Of a stretch of 40,503 nucleotides of DNA, positions 34,101-40,503 are shown in pieces. Each line of letters begins with the position of its first letter. The first letter of the stretch is position 1. Where the stretch lies: contig CALVCY010000098.1 in assembly GCA_944326175.1 (NCBI GenBank), forward strand, positions 1-40,503. The letters are read 5' to 3'. The stretch is from an uncultured Erysipelotrichaceae bacterium. GTDB lineage: Bacteria > Bacillota_I > Bacilli_A > Erysipelotrichales > Erysipelotrichaceae. The notes beneath the pieces are model-generated. The model saw nothing but the letters and a program-made list of their open reading frames with translations. It searched no databases and was not told the DNA's origin. Both the position numbers and the translations under genes were made by a program.

Positions 34101-34880
34101 TAAAGCATATCCTTGCCAATAGCGTTGGTAGGCCATCAGTGCCGCAGAAGCAAAAGAAGCGATCCCCATGATCAGCATCGGCCCCATGGTCACCCATATC
34201 GGCACATGAAATGATGGTTGCTCCAAAAAAACATTAGGGATCGTTTGTTTGAGGGTAACGGGAATATAATGACGGGTATGTTGATGGATGCTATGGGTGT
34301 GGATCAAAGGATACACTTGATTGGCCAATAACGTGGAGGGTTGATCCGATAAGTGAACCGTGATCCGATCAGAATTCATGATCGAAAGGCTATGATCATA
34401 AAAAATCATGGTCAAACCATCGATATCCACAACATCATAATCTTGAAAAGTAAGATCATCATATTGATGATTGACACTGATAAACGCACCATGGACGGTA
34501 TGATCGGATAAATGGATATAACCATGCTTCGGTGCGATCCATGGTAAATCAATGACGATATCATTATCGATATCACTTCCAATGGAGATCATCACTTGAT
34601 CGATCACGTAACTATTTCCATTCAACGCATAGTGGTCATCATCCACACAATGGATCGTGATGCGTTTTTCGTCGATCAAATAGATCGACGCATGCTGATC
34701 AGTTAACGGTTGAGTGCTGTAAGGCGTCAAAGGGATATCGGAATGCAAATTGATCATATCCGTGATCGGATCATAGTGAAAATGTAAGGTAACATCAACT
34801 AGATCAAGAAATTCGTCGGGATGGGTCGCATCGATCGTTGGAAGGATATGGGTGGCATTGGCGTAATATACGATGATCAT
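31140..34880 (-). CDS. essC: EssC-like FtsK/SpoIIIE ATPase of a type VII (ESX-like) secretion system
   Basis: A 1246-residue membrane ATPase, shorter than the roughly 1480 residues of Staphylococcus EssC. An FHA-like region (ISIGSDIDNDIVIDLPWIAPKHGYIHL-type block, about 97-125) is followed by two helices (about 230-255 and 265-290). The first motor domain is intact: GTTGSGKSE (about 617-625), VDFKGSAL, LVVLIDEFAELK (about 728-738) and STQKP. The second (about 880-1080) keeps a Walker B-like VILVIDGVDDL, but its P-loop reads GGTRFCTN with no lysine. The last 160 residues are a short remnant or replacement of the third domain. The start overlaps the lipoprotein stop (ATGA). Confidence 0.88.
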   Translation of the reverse strand: MIIVYYANATHILPTIDATHPDEFLDLVDVTLHFHYDPITDMINLHSDIPLTPYSTQPLTDQHASIYLIDEKRITIHCVDDDHYALNGNSYVIDQVMISIGSDIDNDIVIDLPWIAPKHGYIHLSDHTVHGAFISVNHQYDDLTFQDYDVVDIDGLTMIFYDHSLSIMNSDRITVHLSDQPSTLLANQVYPLIHTHSIHQHTRHYIPVTLKQTIPNVFLEQPSFHVPIWVTMGPMLIMGIASFASAALMAYQRYWQGYALSDSLPSMVLPMVLILSTLIFQPLNRLFEKRRAKAAAKKRFDDFELQWSAMRQKGEAAYARFKSNLDAFYPTSATLIEQFDTTMVHAYTKDCNELTIRLGSGQVDTGFVIDGVDQYMTQPLLYQRLCEYQQALCYAQSGKVMDLTVEDTIKLIDGSNHLYRLFVIQLITNYAYDQIKIAYLIHPSFLKDHMELFSNPYTFDQAQWLVFFDKASFYQYAQHCEYRLIVFSQIYLDQSMDAIVIYLNQGDLPADVALVLDDDRLKVYGPTTNENYMVEPLSSTIPLSTLIDHWFPTLPPLIQEMDILSANQWLPISIEHYRQICQANDSSIALKAGFAMDEHGLFMLDLSESGDGPHGLLAGTTGSGKSECALALMVSLALRYSPQKVNFLVVDFKGSALASQLSALPHYVGTLDNLSINDVTRFLAALTYETRKRQKMLLDATQKIGSAINGIDQYRNLCIHDPSLPSMAHLVVLIDEFAELKAQVPEFIDAIISLARIGRSLGIHLILSTQKPNGVINDQILANTRFRICLKVNERADSMEMLNSPMAAELKLPGEFYCVKDQGIIHGQSFYLHGCYDPDHINIEGSIMDLTRLTTRQIHLIKNQNTYMDTIIPIIKKAYAPLQWLLKPPVSVRDFIIDDDQDQTIRFGEYDDLSTMSVCTYGLTMAFSRLMFVGGTRFCTNLIYGVFEQLDHARQFDDALVVVISDNVAIDGCECIHSMDINRIEMVLTTLVKVKMESVILVIDGVDDLVRSNPNMNELLILLDNQKSIRMILTMHHGNGAILRNFTTFDATLVDAQCDITIKSLFFSSLKHVSDTKPGFGYASGLDAPIALYHFDKLDRIHDSNRRIADPFIPFEMEKTCFAKAYYTNVAYELKPGMVFTASSRMRLDRLRRSIQQLDSGLMITDHYDPSMIAFMPLQAFNDSETHYLYESTPVIFAGGGIHQQFIFPLGQFDENDTDDAIYIHGSTMVKLRLGVSHDDLHPSVA

Positions 34881-37036
34881 AGACTGAGTCGAACGATGAT
34901 ATTGATGGCTGTACTGTATTTGCCATCCTTACTGGATATGGTGATCACTGCGGCTCCTTCCTGAATACCATTGATCAAACCATGTGAATCCACGGTGGCA
35001 ACAGTTGGATTGTTACTGGTGTAGACCAGATCTGCCATGGTGATATCATTGGGGATTCCGATCAATTCCAATTGGTGTGTATTTCCTTTATCCAAAACAT
35101 AACTGTATTTGTTCAATGTGATCTTTTCATAATCTTTGATCTTATTGGGTTCGGTTTTATGTATGGTTCGAGATCCACGCGTACAGGATTCAACCATCGT
35201 TCCATTTTCCAAATGCACCGTCAATCCAGGAAACAAGGGTGCATTCGAAGCATTGAAGATCTCCCATCTATGGTTCAAACCAAATCGGGATAAAACGGTG
35301 TCACTGGAATTGACCACCACATTGAGCACCCAATGTGCCGATAAATCGGTACAGGTCAATACATCATCCACTTCACTGCTGATCTCATCGGCCATATCTC
35401 CACTAGCAGCAATGGTCGTTACGGTGTGATTGTTATTGTCATCATAAAGATGAGCCGTGACACTGGCCGTGGCTTTAACCCCACCATCCAAACCGACATC
35501 CATCAGATCCATGTTCATCAGTGTCAATCCTGTTTTGACACCGGCCAATGCATAGGCAGTGCCTTTCAATACGGCATCCACATCATGATCATGATCAGAA
35601 ATGATTCGAAACAGTCCGTTTTTATATTCGAATCCAACATCATGATCATGATCCAGTTTCAATTCCAAACGGCCATCGGCACTCAATCGCAGTTGGATTT
35701 GCATTTTTATCGTAGCAGTCGGGATTTGTGGGATCGGTAGATGAATGGTCGCAATGGGGATCATGGTTTCACCAAGGACTTTCTTGGTTTGGTAATTATT
35801 GAACAGTTTTTGGATGATGTTATCTTTGGTGATACCATTTAGATCCGCAAACAATCGTTCATACTTACCGATACGCACGGATAACGTTTGCAATGAACTG
35901 GCTCGTAATTCGAATTTAGCATGTTCAATGGTGAAACCATGGGTATCCCAGATGACCACGGGTTTGATGTTATACAATTTGAACGATCCGCGAATCGATA
36001 GATTGTCATTGATGTTTTTGGTCAAATTCACCGTAATGGATGAACCGGAAATGGAATAATTGCAGACAAACCCATCAAATGTCTTTTGATGGGTCATTGC
36101 CAGTGGTTCAACCACATATTGTGCATCATTGTCCAATGGTACCAATGATAGATCATCCTGATCAAACGATTCAAACTCGATGATCGCATCTTCCAAAGAC
36201 ACCTCTTCGTCATAAACGATACTGCCTTCCTCGACCACTTCAAAATAGTCGATTGGTCCGATCGTTACCGTCTGATATTCTTCCATGATCGTTTCAGATG
36301 GATATTGTTGGCTGATCGATTCATTGACGCCATTTGTTACCGATTCGACCTGTCCACTTTGTGTCAAACCCGAATCATCGGTATATGTCACGATATCATC
36401 CACTGCCACTTCCTGTGTGGCAGGTATCGTTAACGACGTGGTTGACTCATTTTCTTCCACCGCGATGGGCGTGACCGTTTGAATCGCAATATCATCTACA
36501 AATTCCAAATCACTTTGCTCTGTTCGATCCTGATGGTCATAATAGGCAATGGTCTTATCCAATAATGCCAGTGCTTGCGACCGATCGATCGCTTCATTGG
36601 GATCAAAACAATTCCGTTTATCCAACGTGAACAATCCAAAATTGACTGCCGCTTGAATATAATCAGCAAATTGCGCTTGATCGGCATCATTGAAATCCGC
36701 GTTTACCGGTTCAAGACCGGCAAGATTGACCAACGTATATGCGGTCCATTCACGTGTCAATTCTTTTTGTGGATCATAGGGTGCACTGGTCGGCAATATC
36801 CCCCATTCTACAGCCGTTTGCGTCGAACGAAAGTATGGGCTGGATTCATCCACGTTGATAAAATACGGCTTAGTCGTAGTGGATGGTTCAATCTGCATAT
36901 TGGAAATGACCGTATCCATCCACTCGCCAAGGCTCATGGTGTCGATCGATTGGGATGTGCAACATACACATCCCAACAAGATCACACCACATAGCCATAG
37001 TTTGAAACTATACCGTAAAACTGCTCGCATTCGCAT
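34877..37036 (-). CDS. Lipoprotein with SLH-like repeats and a C-terminal Big_2-type domain
   Basis: A 719-residue exported protein. The N-terminus (basic start, hydrophobic core, LLGC with the lipid cysteine at 23) is a lipoprotein signal. Residues about 50-170 look like two SLH repeats (YFRSTQTAVEWGILP and DFNDADQAQFADYIQAAVNFG blocks). An acidic middle region and a long beta-rich part follow, ending in a Big_2-like domain (about 640-719; NNPTVATVDSHGLINGIQEG). I chose ATG 37036 for GGAAA nine bases upstream and the lipobox distance. It overlaps the WXG100 gene before it and essC after it, so it belongs to the ESX-like operon. Its role, as substrate or envelope component, is unknown. Confidence 0.8.
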   Translation of the reverse strand: MRMRAVLRYSFKLWLCGVILLGCVCCTSQSIDTMSLGEWMDTVISNMQIEPSTTTKPYFINVDESSPYFRSTQTAVEWGILPTSAPYDPQKELTREWTAYTLVNLAGLEPVNADFNDADQAQFADYIQAAVNFGLFTLDKRNCFDPNEAIDRSQALALLDKTIAYYDHQDRTEQSDLEFVDDIAIQTVTPIAVEENESTTSLTIPATQEVAVDDIVTYTDDSGLTQSGQVESVTNGVNESISQQYPSETIMEEYQTVTIGPIDYFEVVEEGSIVYDEEVSLEDAIIEFESFDQDDLSLVPLDNDAQYVVEPLAMTHQKTFDGFVCNYSISGSSITVNLTKNINDNLSIRGSFKLYNIKPVVIWDTHGFTIEHAKFELRASSLQTLSVRIGKYERLFADLNGITKDNIIQKLFNNYQTKKVLGETMIPIATIHLPIPQIPTATIKMQIQLRLSADGRLELKLDHDHDVGFEYKNGLFRIISDHDHDVDAVLKGTAYALAGVKTGLTLMNMDLMDVGLDGGVKATASVTAHLYDDNNNHTVTTIAASGDMADEISSEVDDVLTCTDLSAHWVLNVVVNSSDTVLSRFGLNHRWEIFNASNAPLFPGLTVHLENGTMVESCTRGSRTIHKTEPNKIKDYEKITLNKYSYVLDKGNTHQLELIGIPNDITMADLVYTSNNPTVATVDSHGLINGIQEGAAVITISSKDGKYSTAINIIVRLSL

Positions 37037-37310
37037 TGATGCTGGTTTCCAGGGAATCATAGCTGGCTACGGTCAGATCCAGAAACTTTGCATAGGAATC
37101 GATGATTTCCTTCTGCTGATCAAATCGAGTGGCAAACGCATTGAAGCGGGATCGAATGGTTTCTCCGGCATCGGAGATCCAGGAGCCGTTCAATGAATTC
37201 ATGTTGGTCTTCATTGTGGTCAGTGATTCATACATCAACTGGTTCAATGAACGAATGGCCGCAGCGGTCGAAGAGACCTGGGCCAGAGAAATTTTGATAA
37301 CTTCACTCAT
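37008..37310 (-). CDS. WXG100/ESAT-6-like protein (second of the pair)
   Basis: A 100-residue helical protein of WXG100 length and layout: a helix with ISLAQVSSTAAAIRSLNQLM, a turn at LNGSWISDAGETIR, and a second helix. The central motif is W-I-S rather than W-x-G. WXG100 proteins are exported as dimers by EssC-type ATPases. AAAGGAATCC lies upstream, 15 bases after the first member, so the two may form a heterodimer. Confidence 0.85.
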   Translation of the reverse strand: MSEVIKISLAQVSSTAAAIRSLNQLMYESLTTMKTNMNSLNGSWISDAGETIRSRFNAFATRFDQQKEIIDSYAKFLDLTVASYDSLETSINANASSFTV

Positions 37311-37325
37311 AATGGATTCCTTTCT

Positions 37326-37625
37326 TTAATGGCCCAACCGTGCGGCACTGCTTGCCAATTCACTTTGCGTTTCACGGTATGAACGGGCGGATGTCTTAAG
37401 AAAATCTGCATATTGCATGCATAAGGTGGAAATGGTTCGAAAATCAGGTTCGAACCCATGGATCTGATTGGAGAAAGCCAGATTATCCTTTCCACTCCAG
37501 CCATTGGCCATCACATCGACTTCATTGAACAACTGAGAAAACTGTTTCACATAGTCGTTAGTGGCGTTTTCGATCTTGGCAGCGACGGCTTCCAACACTG
37601 CAGGATCTACCTGTATATTGCGCAT
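37326..37625 (-). CDS. WXG100/ESAT-6-like protein (first of the pair)
   Basis: A 99-residue helical-hairpin protein with the turn ANGWSGKDNLAF, a canonical W-x-G motif near residue 43. ATG 37625 has AAGGAGG ten bases upstream and gives the family length; upstream ATGs in frame are not needed. This is the first gene of the ESX-like operon, which reads WXG100, WXG100, lipoprotein, EssC, small protein. Confidence 0.87.
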   Translation of the reverse strand: MRNIQVDPAVLEAVAAKIENATNDYVKQFSQLFNEVDVMANGWSGKDNLAFSNQIHGFEPDFRTISTLCMQYADFLKTSARSYRETQSELASSAARLGH

Positions 37626-37708
37626 AACTTGATAAACCTCCTTCGCTTCCTTATGAGTCATTACCTTGTGGATATGCCAAAAAAATAAAAAAAGTTTCAA
37701 CCATTAAA

Positions 37709-37741
37709 AAAGAACCTGCATCAAACAGATACAGGTTCTTT
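37709..37741 (-). terminator. obgE terminator
   Basis: AAAGAACCTG and CAGGTTCTTT form a perfect 10-bp stem with a 13-base loop, followed on the minus strand by TTTTTT overlapping the stem end. It separates obgE from the ESX-like operon. The promoter of that operon must lie in 37626-37708; only a TTGAAA followed by a T-rich stretch is visible, with no clear -10. Confidence 0.85.
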
Positions 37742-37759
37742 GATAATTGAAGGATAAGA

Positions 37760-39058
37760 CTAATAAGCTAATTCATCGGAGAATACGAACTGGAAGTCAT
37801 CCAGCAATACGGTATCCCCTTCTTGTGCACCGGCCTTTCGCAATGCATCTTCGATGCCTAACTTCTTCAAATACTGACCAAAACGGAAGATATGTTCCGG
37901 CAGATCAAAATCAAATGTCTTGAGCATATGGCTGGCTTTCTCGCTGGTGATTTTCCAGGTATGATCGCCAAATTTTTCAACCGTGAATTCTTTTGGTTTC
38001 GGTGTATAGGTATACGCCACAAACGCATCATTGACATGATCGCCACTTTCTTCAGCAAAGAAATCCGGTGTGGACTTGATCAAGTTTTCGATACGATACA
38101 AAAGAGGTTGTAACCCTTCCTGAAGTGGGGCGATCGTCTCGAACACTTCGATATCCGGATGGGCTTTTTTGAAGCGATCCAAGTTGGTTTGCGCATCGGC
38201 GCCTTCCATTTTATTGGCGACCACGATCATGGGACGTTTGAGCAGATCGGCACGATATTGTTCCAGTTCCCGATTGATGATGCTGTAATCATCCAACGGG
38301 TCCCTGCCGCTTTCACCACTCATATCGATCACATGGATCAATACCTTGCAACGTTCGATGTGACGTAAAAACTCATCGCCCAATCCCTTGCCTTCGCTGG
38401 CCCCTTCGATCAAACCGGGTAGATCCGCCAAGACAAAGGAAAAACCATCATGGACATCCACCAGGCCCAAATGGGGATTTAGCGTGGTAAACGGATAATC
38501 GGCAATTTCAGGTCGTGCTGCGGAAACGACACTGAGCAATGTCGATTTGCCCACACTGGGGAAACCGACCAAACCGGCATCCGCTAATAATTTCAATTCT
38601 AACCGTAGTGTCAGTTTGACCCCCATCTGACCGACTTCAGCATAATCGGGAGCATTGTTGCGACCGGTGGCAAAATGCCAGTTGCCACGACCACCTTTTC
38701 CACCTTTGGCCACGATCACTTTTTGATCTTTGGTAATCAAATCAGCCAACAACGTGCCATTTTCATCATCATAAACCAATGTACCAGCGGGCACCTTGAT
38801 CAATACATCTTCCCCATTGGCACCATGCATTTTTTTGCTTTTGCCCGGTTCACCATTGCCGGCTGAGAATTGCTTCTGATAGCGTAAATCCAGCAAGGTG
38901 GTTTTATTGGTATCCACCTGCAGAATGATGTCACCGCCATTTCCGCCATCCCCACCGCTTGGACCGCCCAGGGGGACATATTTTTCACGGCGAAAAGCGA
39001 CGATACCGCGACCGCCGTCTCCACTTTTGACTTTGATACGAACTTGATCAATAAACAT
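37760..39058 (-). CDS. obgE: GTPase Obg
   Basis: A 432-residue GTPase for 50S subunit assembly and growth control. The glycine-rich N-terminal Obg fold (1 to about 158) contains GGPSGGDGGNGG. The G domain has GFPSVGKSTLLS, DLPGLIEGASEGKGLG and the NKMEG specificity block. The C-terminal OCT domain (about 345-428) is complete. It starts eight bases after the oxidoreductase gene with AGAGGTACTC upstream. Confidence 0.97.
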   Translation of the reverse strand: MFIDQVRIKVKSGDGGRGIVAFRREKYVPLGGPSGGDGGNGGDIILQVDTNKTTLLDLRYQKQFSAGNGEPGKSKKMHGANGEDVLIKVPAGTLVYDDENGTLLADLITKDQKVIVAKGGKGGRGNWHFATGRNNAPDYAEVGQMGVKLTLRLELKLLADAGLVGFPSVGKSTLLSVVSAARPEIADYPFTTLNPHLGLVDVHDGFSFVLADLPGLIEGASEGKGLGDEFLRHIERCKVLIHVIDMSGESGRDPLDDYSIINRELEQYRADLLKRPMIVVANKMEGADAQTNLDRFKKAHPDIEVFETIAPLQEGLQPLLYRIENLIKSTPDFFAEESGDHVNDAFVAYTYTPKPKEFTVEKFGDHTWKITSEKASHMLKTFDFDLPEHIFRFGQYLKKLGIEDALRKAGAQEGDTVLLDDFQFVFSDELAY

Positions 39059-39066
39059 GAGTACCT

Positions 39067-40053
39067 CTATTCGTGTGCATCACATGGATAGACCACACCA
39101 GCGGATTTCCGGGCTTTTTCCAGATAGGATAAAACCAGTAAAGAACGTTGGTTCCATTGATCGACCGTGGTCGAATCATGAGAATCGATGGCAGATTTGA
39201 AATCTTCGATCTCATAACGCATGTGATATTCATCCTGATAGTTTTCATCGATCAGGGAATTTTTGGATGTAATAGAAATATGATGCATGCGGCCACTGGA
39301 TCCACCATCGATGATGGCAGTGGCTTTCTCCCCTTCAATGGTAAAACCATAGGGAGCGGCACAGTCTTTGGCACCGATCAGGGATGCCTTGAACGAACCA
39401 TAGTCCATGATGATCATCCCACTGGTATCGATACCGTTATGTCCTAAATTGGCCAGATAATCGAATGATTTGGGTTTTCCGAATAATTCGATCATTAAAT
39501 ACAGATTGTAGATATTGATATCCACCAATGCCCCACCTTCCATTTGTGGATTGAACACATTGGGGATCTCACCATTCAAATAGGCATCATATTTACTGCT
39601 GTATTGGGAAAAATTGGCATGGATGATGCGGATATTGCCTAAAAGATCCATTTTGGATTTGAGCCATTTCAGGTTCTGGGAATGCATGGATGTGATGGCT
39701 TCCATGATCAATACATGGTTGGTTGTGGCAACATCCATCAAATGTTGATACTGTTCAACTTTGGCGCTTACCGGTTTTTCCAAGATCACATGCTTGCCAT
39801 GATTCAATGCATCCAATGCCTGTGGATAATGCAGACTGTTGGGTGAGGCGATGTAGATGGTATCGATCTGATCGGATGAGAATAAGGTGGTCAGATCATC
39901 TGTATAGTGGTCGATGCCATGTTTTTTGGCAAATGTTTTGGCTTTGTCTAGATTCCTGGAATACACCATGTTGATCAAATCTGGATCAACTTGTTTAGCA
40001 CTTTCAATGAACAGATCCACGATGGAACCGCTGCCGATGGTACCGATACGCAT
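39067..40053 (-). CDS. Gfo/Idh/MocA family oxidoreductase
   Basis: A 328-residue NAD(P)-dependent oxidoreductase. The N-terminal Rossmann fold begins MRIGTIGSGSIVDLF; IASPNSLHYPQALDALNHGKHVILEKPVS holds the EKP motif with the catalytic-region lysine. The C-terminal half has the usual alpha/beta fold, with GALVDINIYNLYLMIELFG. The substrate is unknown; most relatives oxidise sugars or inositols. It sits between rpmA and obgE, a place normally without such a gene, and shares a transcript with obgE. Confidence 0.9.
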   Translation of the reverse strand: MRIGTIGSGSIVDLFIESAKQVDPDLINMVYSRNLDKAKTFAKKHGIDHYTDDLTTLFSSDQIDTIYIASPNSLHYPQALDALNHGKHVILEKPVSAKVEQYQHLMDVATTNHVLIMEAITSMHSQNLKWLKSKMDLLGNIRIIHANFSQYSSKYDAYLNGEIPNVFNPQMEGGALVDINIYNLYLMIELFGKPKSFDYLANLGHNGIDTSGMIIMDYGSFKASLIGAKDCAAPYGFTIEGEKATAIIDGGSSGRMHHISITSKNSLIDENYQDEYHMRYEIEDFKSAIDSHDSTTVDQWNQRSLLVLSYLEKARKSAGVVYPCDAHE

Positions 40054-40085
40054 AAATAATCCTCCTTCACGGTATGGTTACAACC

Positions 40086-40113
40086 ATCATAAAAGAAAAC
40101 GTCTTCTTGGCAA
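40086..40113 (-). promoter_or_regulatory. Promoter of the oxidoreductase-obgE unit
   Basis: On the minus strand TTGCCA (40108-40113), a 16-base spacer and TATGAT (40086-40091), each five of six to consensus. It lies inside the rpmA terminator region. A palindrome copy (40074-40087) covers the expected start of transcription. Confidence 0.55.
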
Positions 40114-40134
40114 AGACTTGTCCAACAAAGACGT
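40091..40134 (-). terminator. rpmA terminator
   Basis: On the minus strand ACGTCTTTGTTGG and CCAAGAAGACGT pair with a small bulge around an 11-base loop, then TTTTCTTTT. It ends the rplU-prp-rpmA transcript. Confidence 0.75.
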
Positions 40135-40156
40135 CCACTTTTTTATGGTTTGACCA

Positions 40157-40441
40157 TTAAGCCTGCGGATAAACGGAGACTTTTTTCTTGTCACGGCCAA
40201 GACGTTCGTAACGCACGATGCCTTCAGCTGTGGCAAACAATGTATCATCCCCACCCCGACGGACATTTAATCCCGGGTGGATCTTGGTTCCGCGCTGACG
40301 ATAGATGATGGAACCGGCCTTGGTGAATTGACCATCAGCCTTTTTGGCACCTAAACGTTTACTGTGGGAATCACGACCGTTCTTGGTGGAACCAACACCT
40401 TTTTTGGAAGCGAAGAACTGGATATCTAATACAAATTTCAT
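40157..40441 (-). CDS. rpmA: Ribosomal protein L27 (bL27) precursor
   Basis: A 94-residue protein. [20 protein letters not shown] carries the N-terminal extension of Firmicute L27 that ends in QFFA and is cut by Prp, exposing the A/S-KKG tail that reaches the peptidyl transferase centre. The core blocks [25 protein letters not shown] and [13 protein letters not shown] are typical. ATG 40441 is preferred over an in-frame GTG nine bases upstream, because AAAGGGTAGG gives proper spacing. Confidence 0.97.
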   Translation of the reverse strand: MKFVLDIQFFASKKGVGSTKNGRDSHSKRLGAKKADGQFTKAGSIIYRQRGTKIHPGLNVRRGGDDTLFATAEGIVRYERLGRDKKKVSVYPQA

Positions 40442-40450
40442 AGTTTGCAC

Positions 40451-40503
40451 CTACCCTTTCGTTAATTGGATGTGTTTGGGATATCGTTGTGCGATGGTCT
40501 GCA
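40451..40503 (-). CDS. prp: Ribosomal-processing cysteine protease Prp, C-terminal end
   Basis: The last 16 codons of the gene upstream of rpmA, ending QTIAQRYPKHIQLTKG. The pattern matches the final helix and strand of Prp/YsxB, and the order prp-rpmA is conserved in Firmicutes. The L27 extension in this window would be its substrate. The rest lies outside the window. Confidence 0.7.
   Translation of the reverse strand, partial: QTIAQRYPKHIQLTKG

Noticed and set aside
30932..37625. ESX-like cluster as a recent mobile island
   Set aside because: No integrase, transposase, flanking repeats or tRNA. The dispersed palindrome is as frequent here as elsewhere, which suggests long residence.

Overview
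The window looks like a chromosomal segment of a low-to-middle GC Firmicute. Three things point this way: the Gram-positive PolC polymerase, ribosomal protein L27 with the N-terminal extension that the Prp protease removes, and the dgk-murG-murB-divIB and yloU-fakA blocks. The protein sequences and a stripped-down type VII (ESX-like) locus remind me of the Erysipelotrichia, but that placement is a guess. The MEP isoprenoid route is present (dxs, ispA). I see no tRNA, rRNA, CRISPR array, insertion sequence or prophage gene, and no gap longer than 300 bases.

Layout. 1-5307 (minus): a partial RecN-like ATPase, ridA, dxs, ispA, xseB, xseA, nusB. 5401-6808 (plus): a DUF5662 protein and an unknown four-helix membrane protein. 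6904-10702 (minus): dCMP deaminase, rhomboid protease, rluD, lspA and a HAD hydrolase, downstream of polC and rnc (10729-15757). 15871-17862 (minus): fakA and the Asp23-like yloU. 17984-22135 (minus): divIB, murB, murG, a 70-residue membrane protein and a diacylglycerol-kinase-family lipid kinase, read in the order kinase to divIB, with every junction overlapping or 4 bases long. 22321-22707 (plus): a minimal prepilin-peptidase-like protein convergent with mrp (22681-23685, minus). 23902-25188 (plus): purA. 25335-30148 (minus): an ArsB-type transporter, an Asp23 protein, an RsmF-type methyltransferase, ribF and truB. 30191-30946 (plus): ttcA. 30932-37625 (minus): two WXG100 proteins, a lipoprotein with SLH-like and Big_2-like regions, an EssC-like ATPase and a small EsaB-sized protein. 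37760-40503 (minus): obgE, a Gfo/Idh/MocA oxidoreductase, rpmA and the end of prp.

Most genes are housekeeping: isoprenoids, envelope precursors, DNA replication and repair, rRNA and tRNA modification, ribosome assembly and purines. The accessory part is the ESX-like cluster between obgE and ttcA. Its genes overlap or nearly abut in one direction and probably form one operon that exports WXG100 proteins.

The most unusual signals are non-coding. (1) A 13-bp palindrome, ATGGTnnnACCAT, occurs at least 19 times where about 0.04 are expected; it sits in coding sequence, in terminators and inside promoters. (2) Several genes (nusB, rnc, the lipid kinase, DUF5662, truB, ttcA) have a -10-like box 6 to 12 bases before the start codon and no Shine-Dalgarno site, which suggests leaderless or nearly leaderless mRNAs. 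(3) The leader of the prepilin-peptidase-like gene can form two mutually exclusive folds and contains a six-codon upstream ORF. (4) A terminator-like hairpin abuts the start codon of the RecN-like gene.
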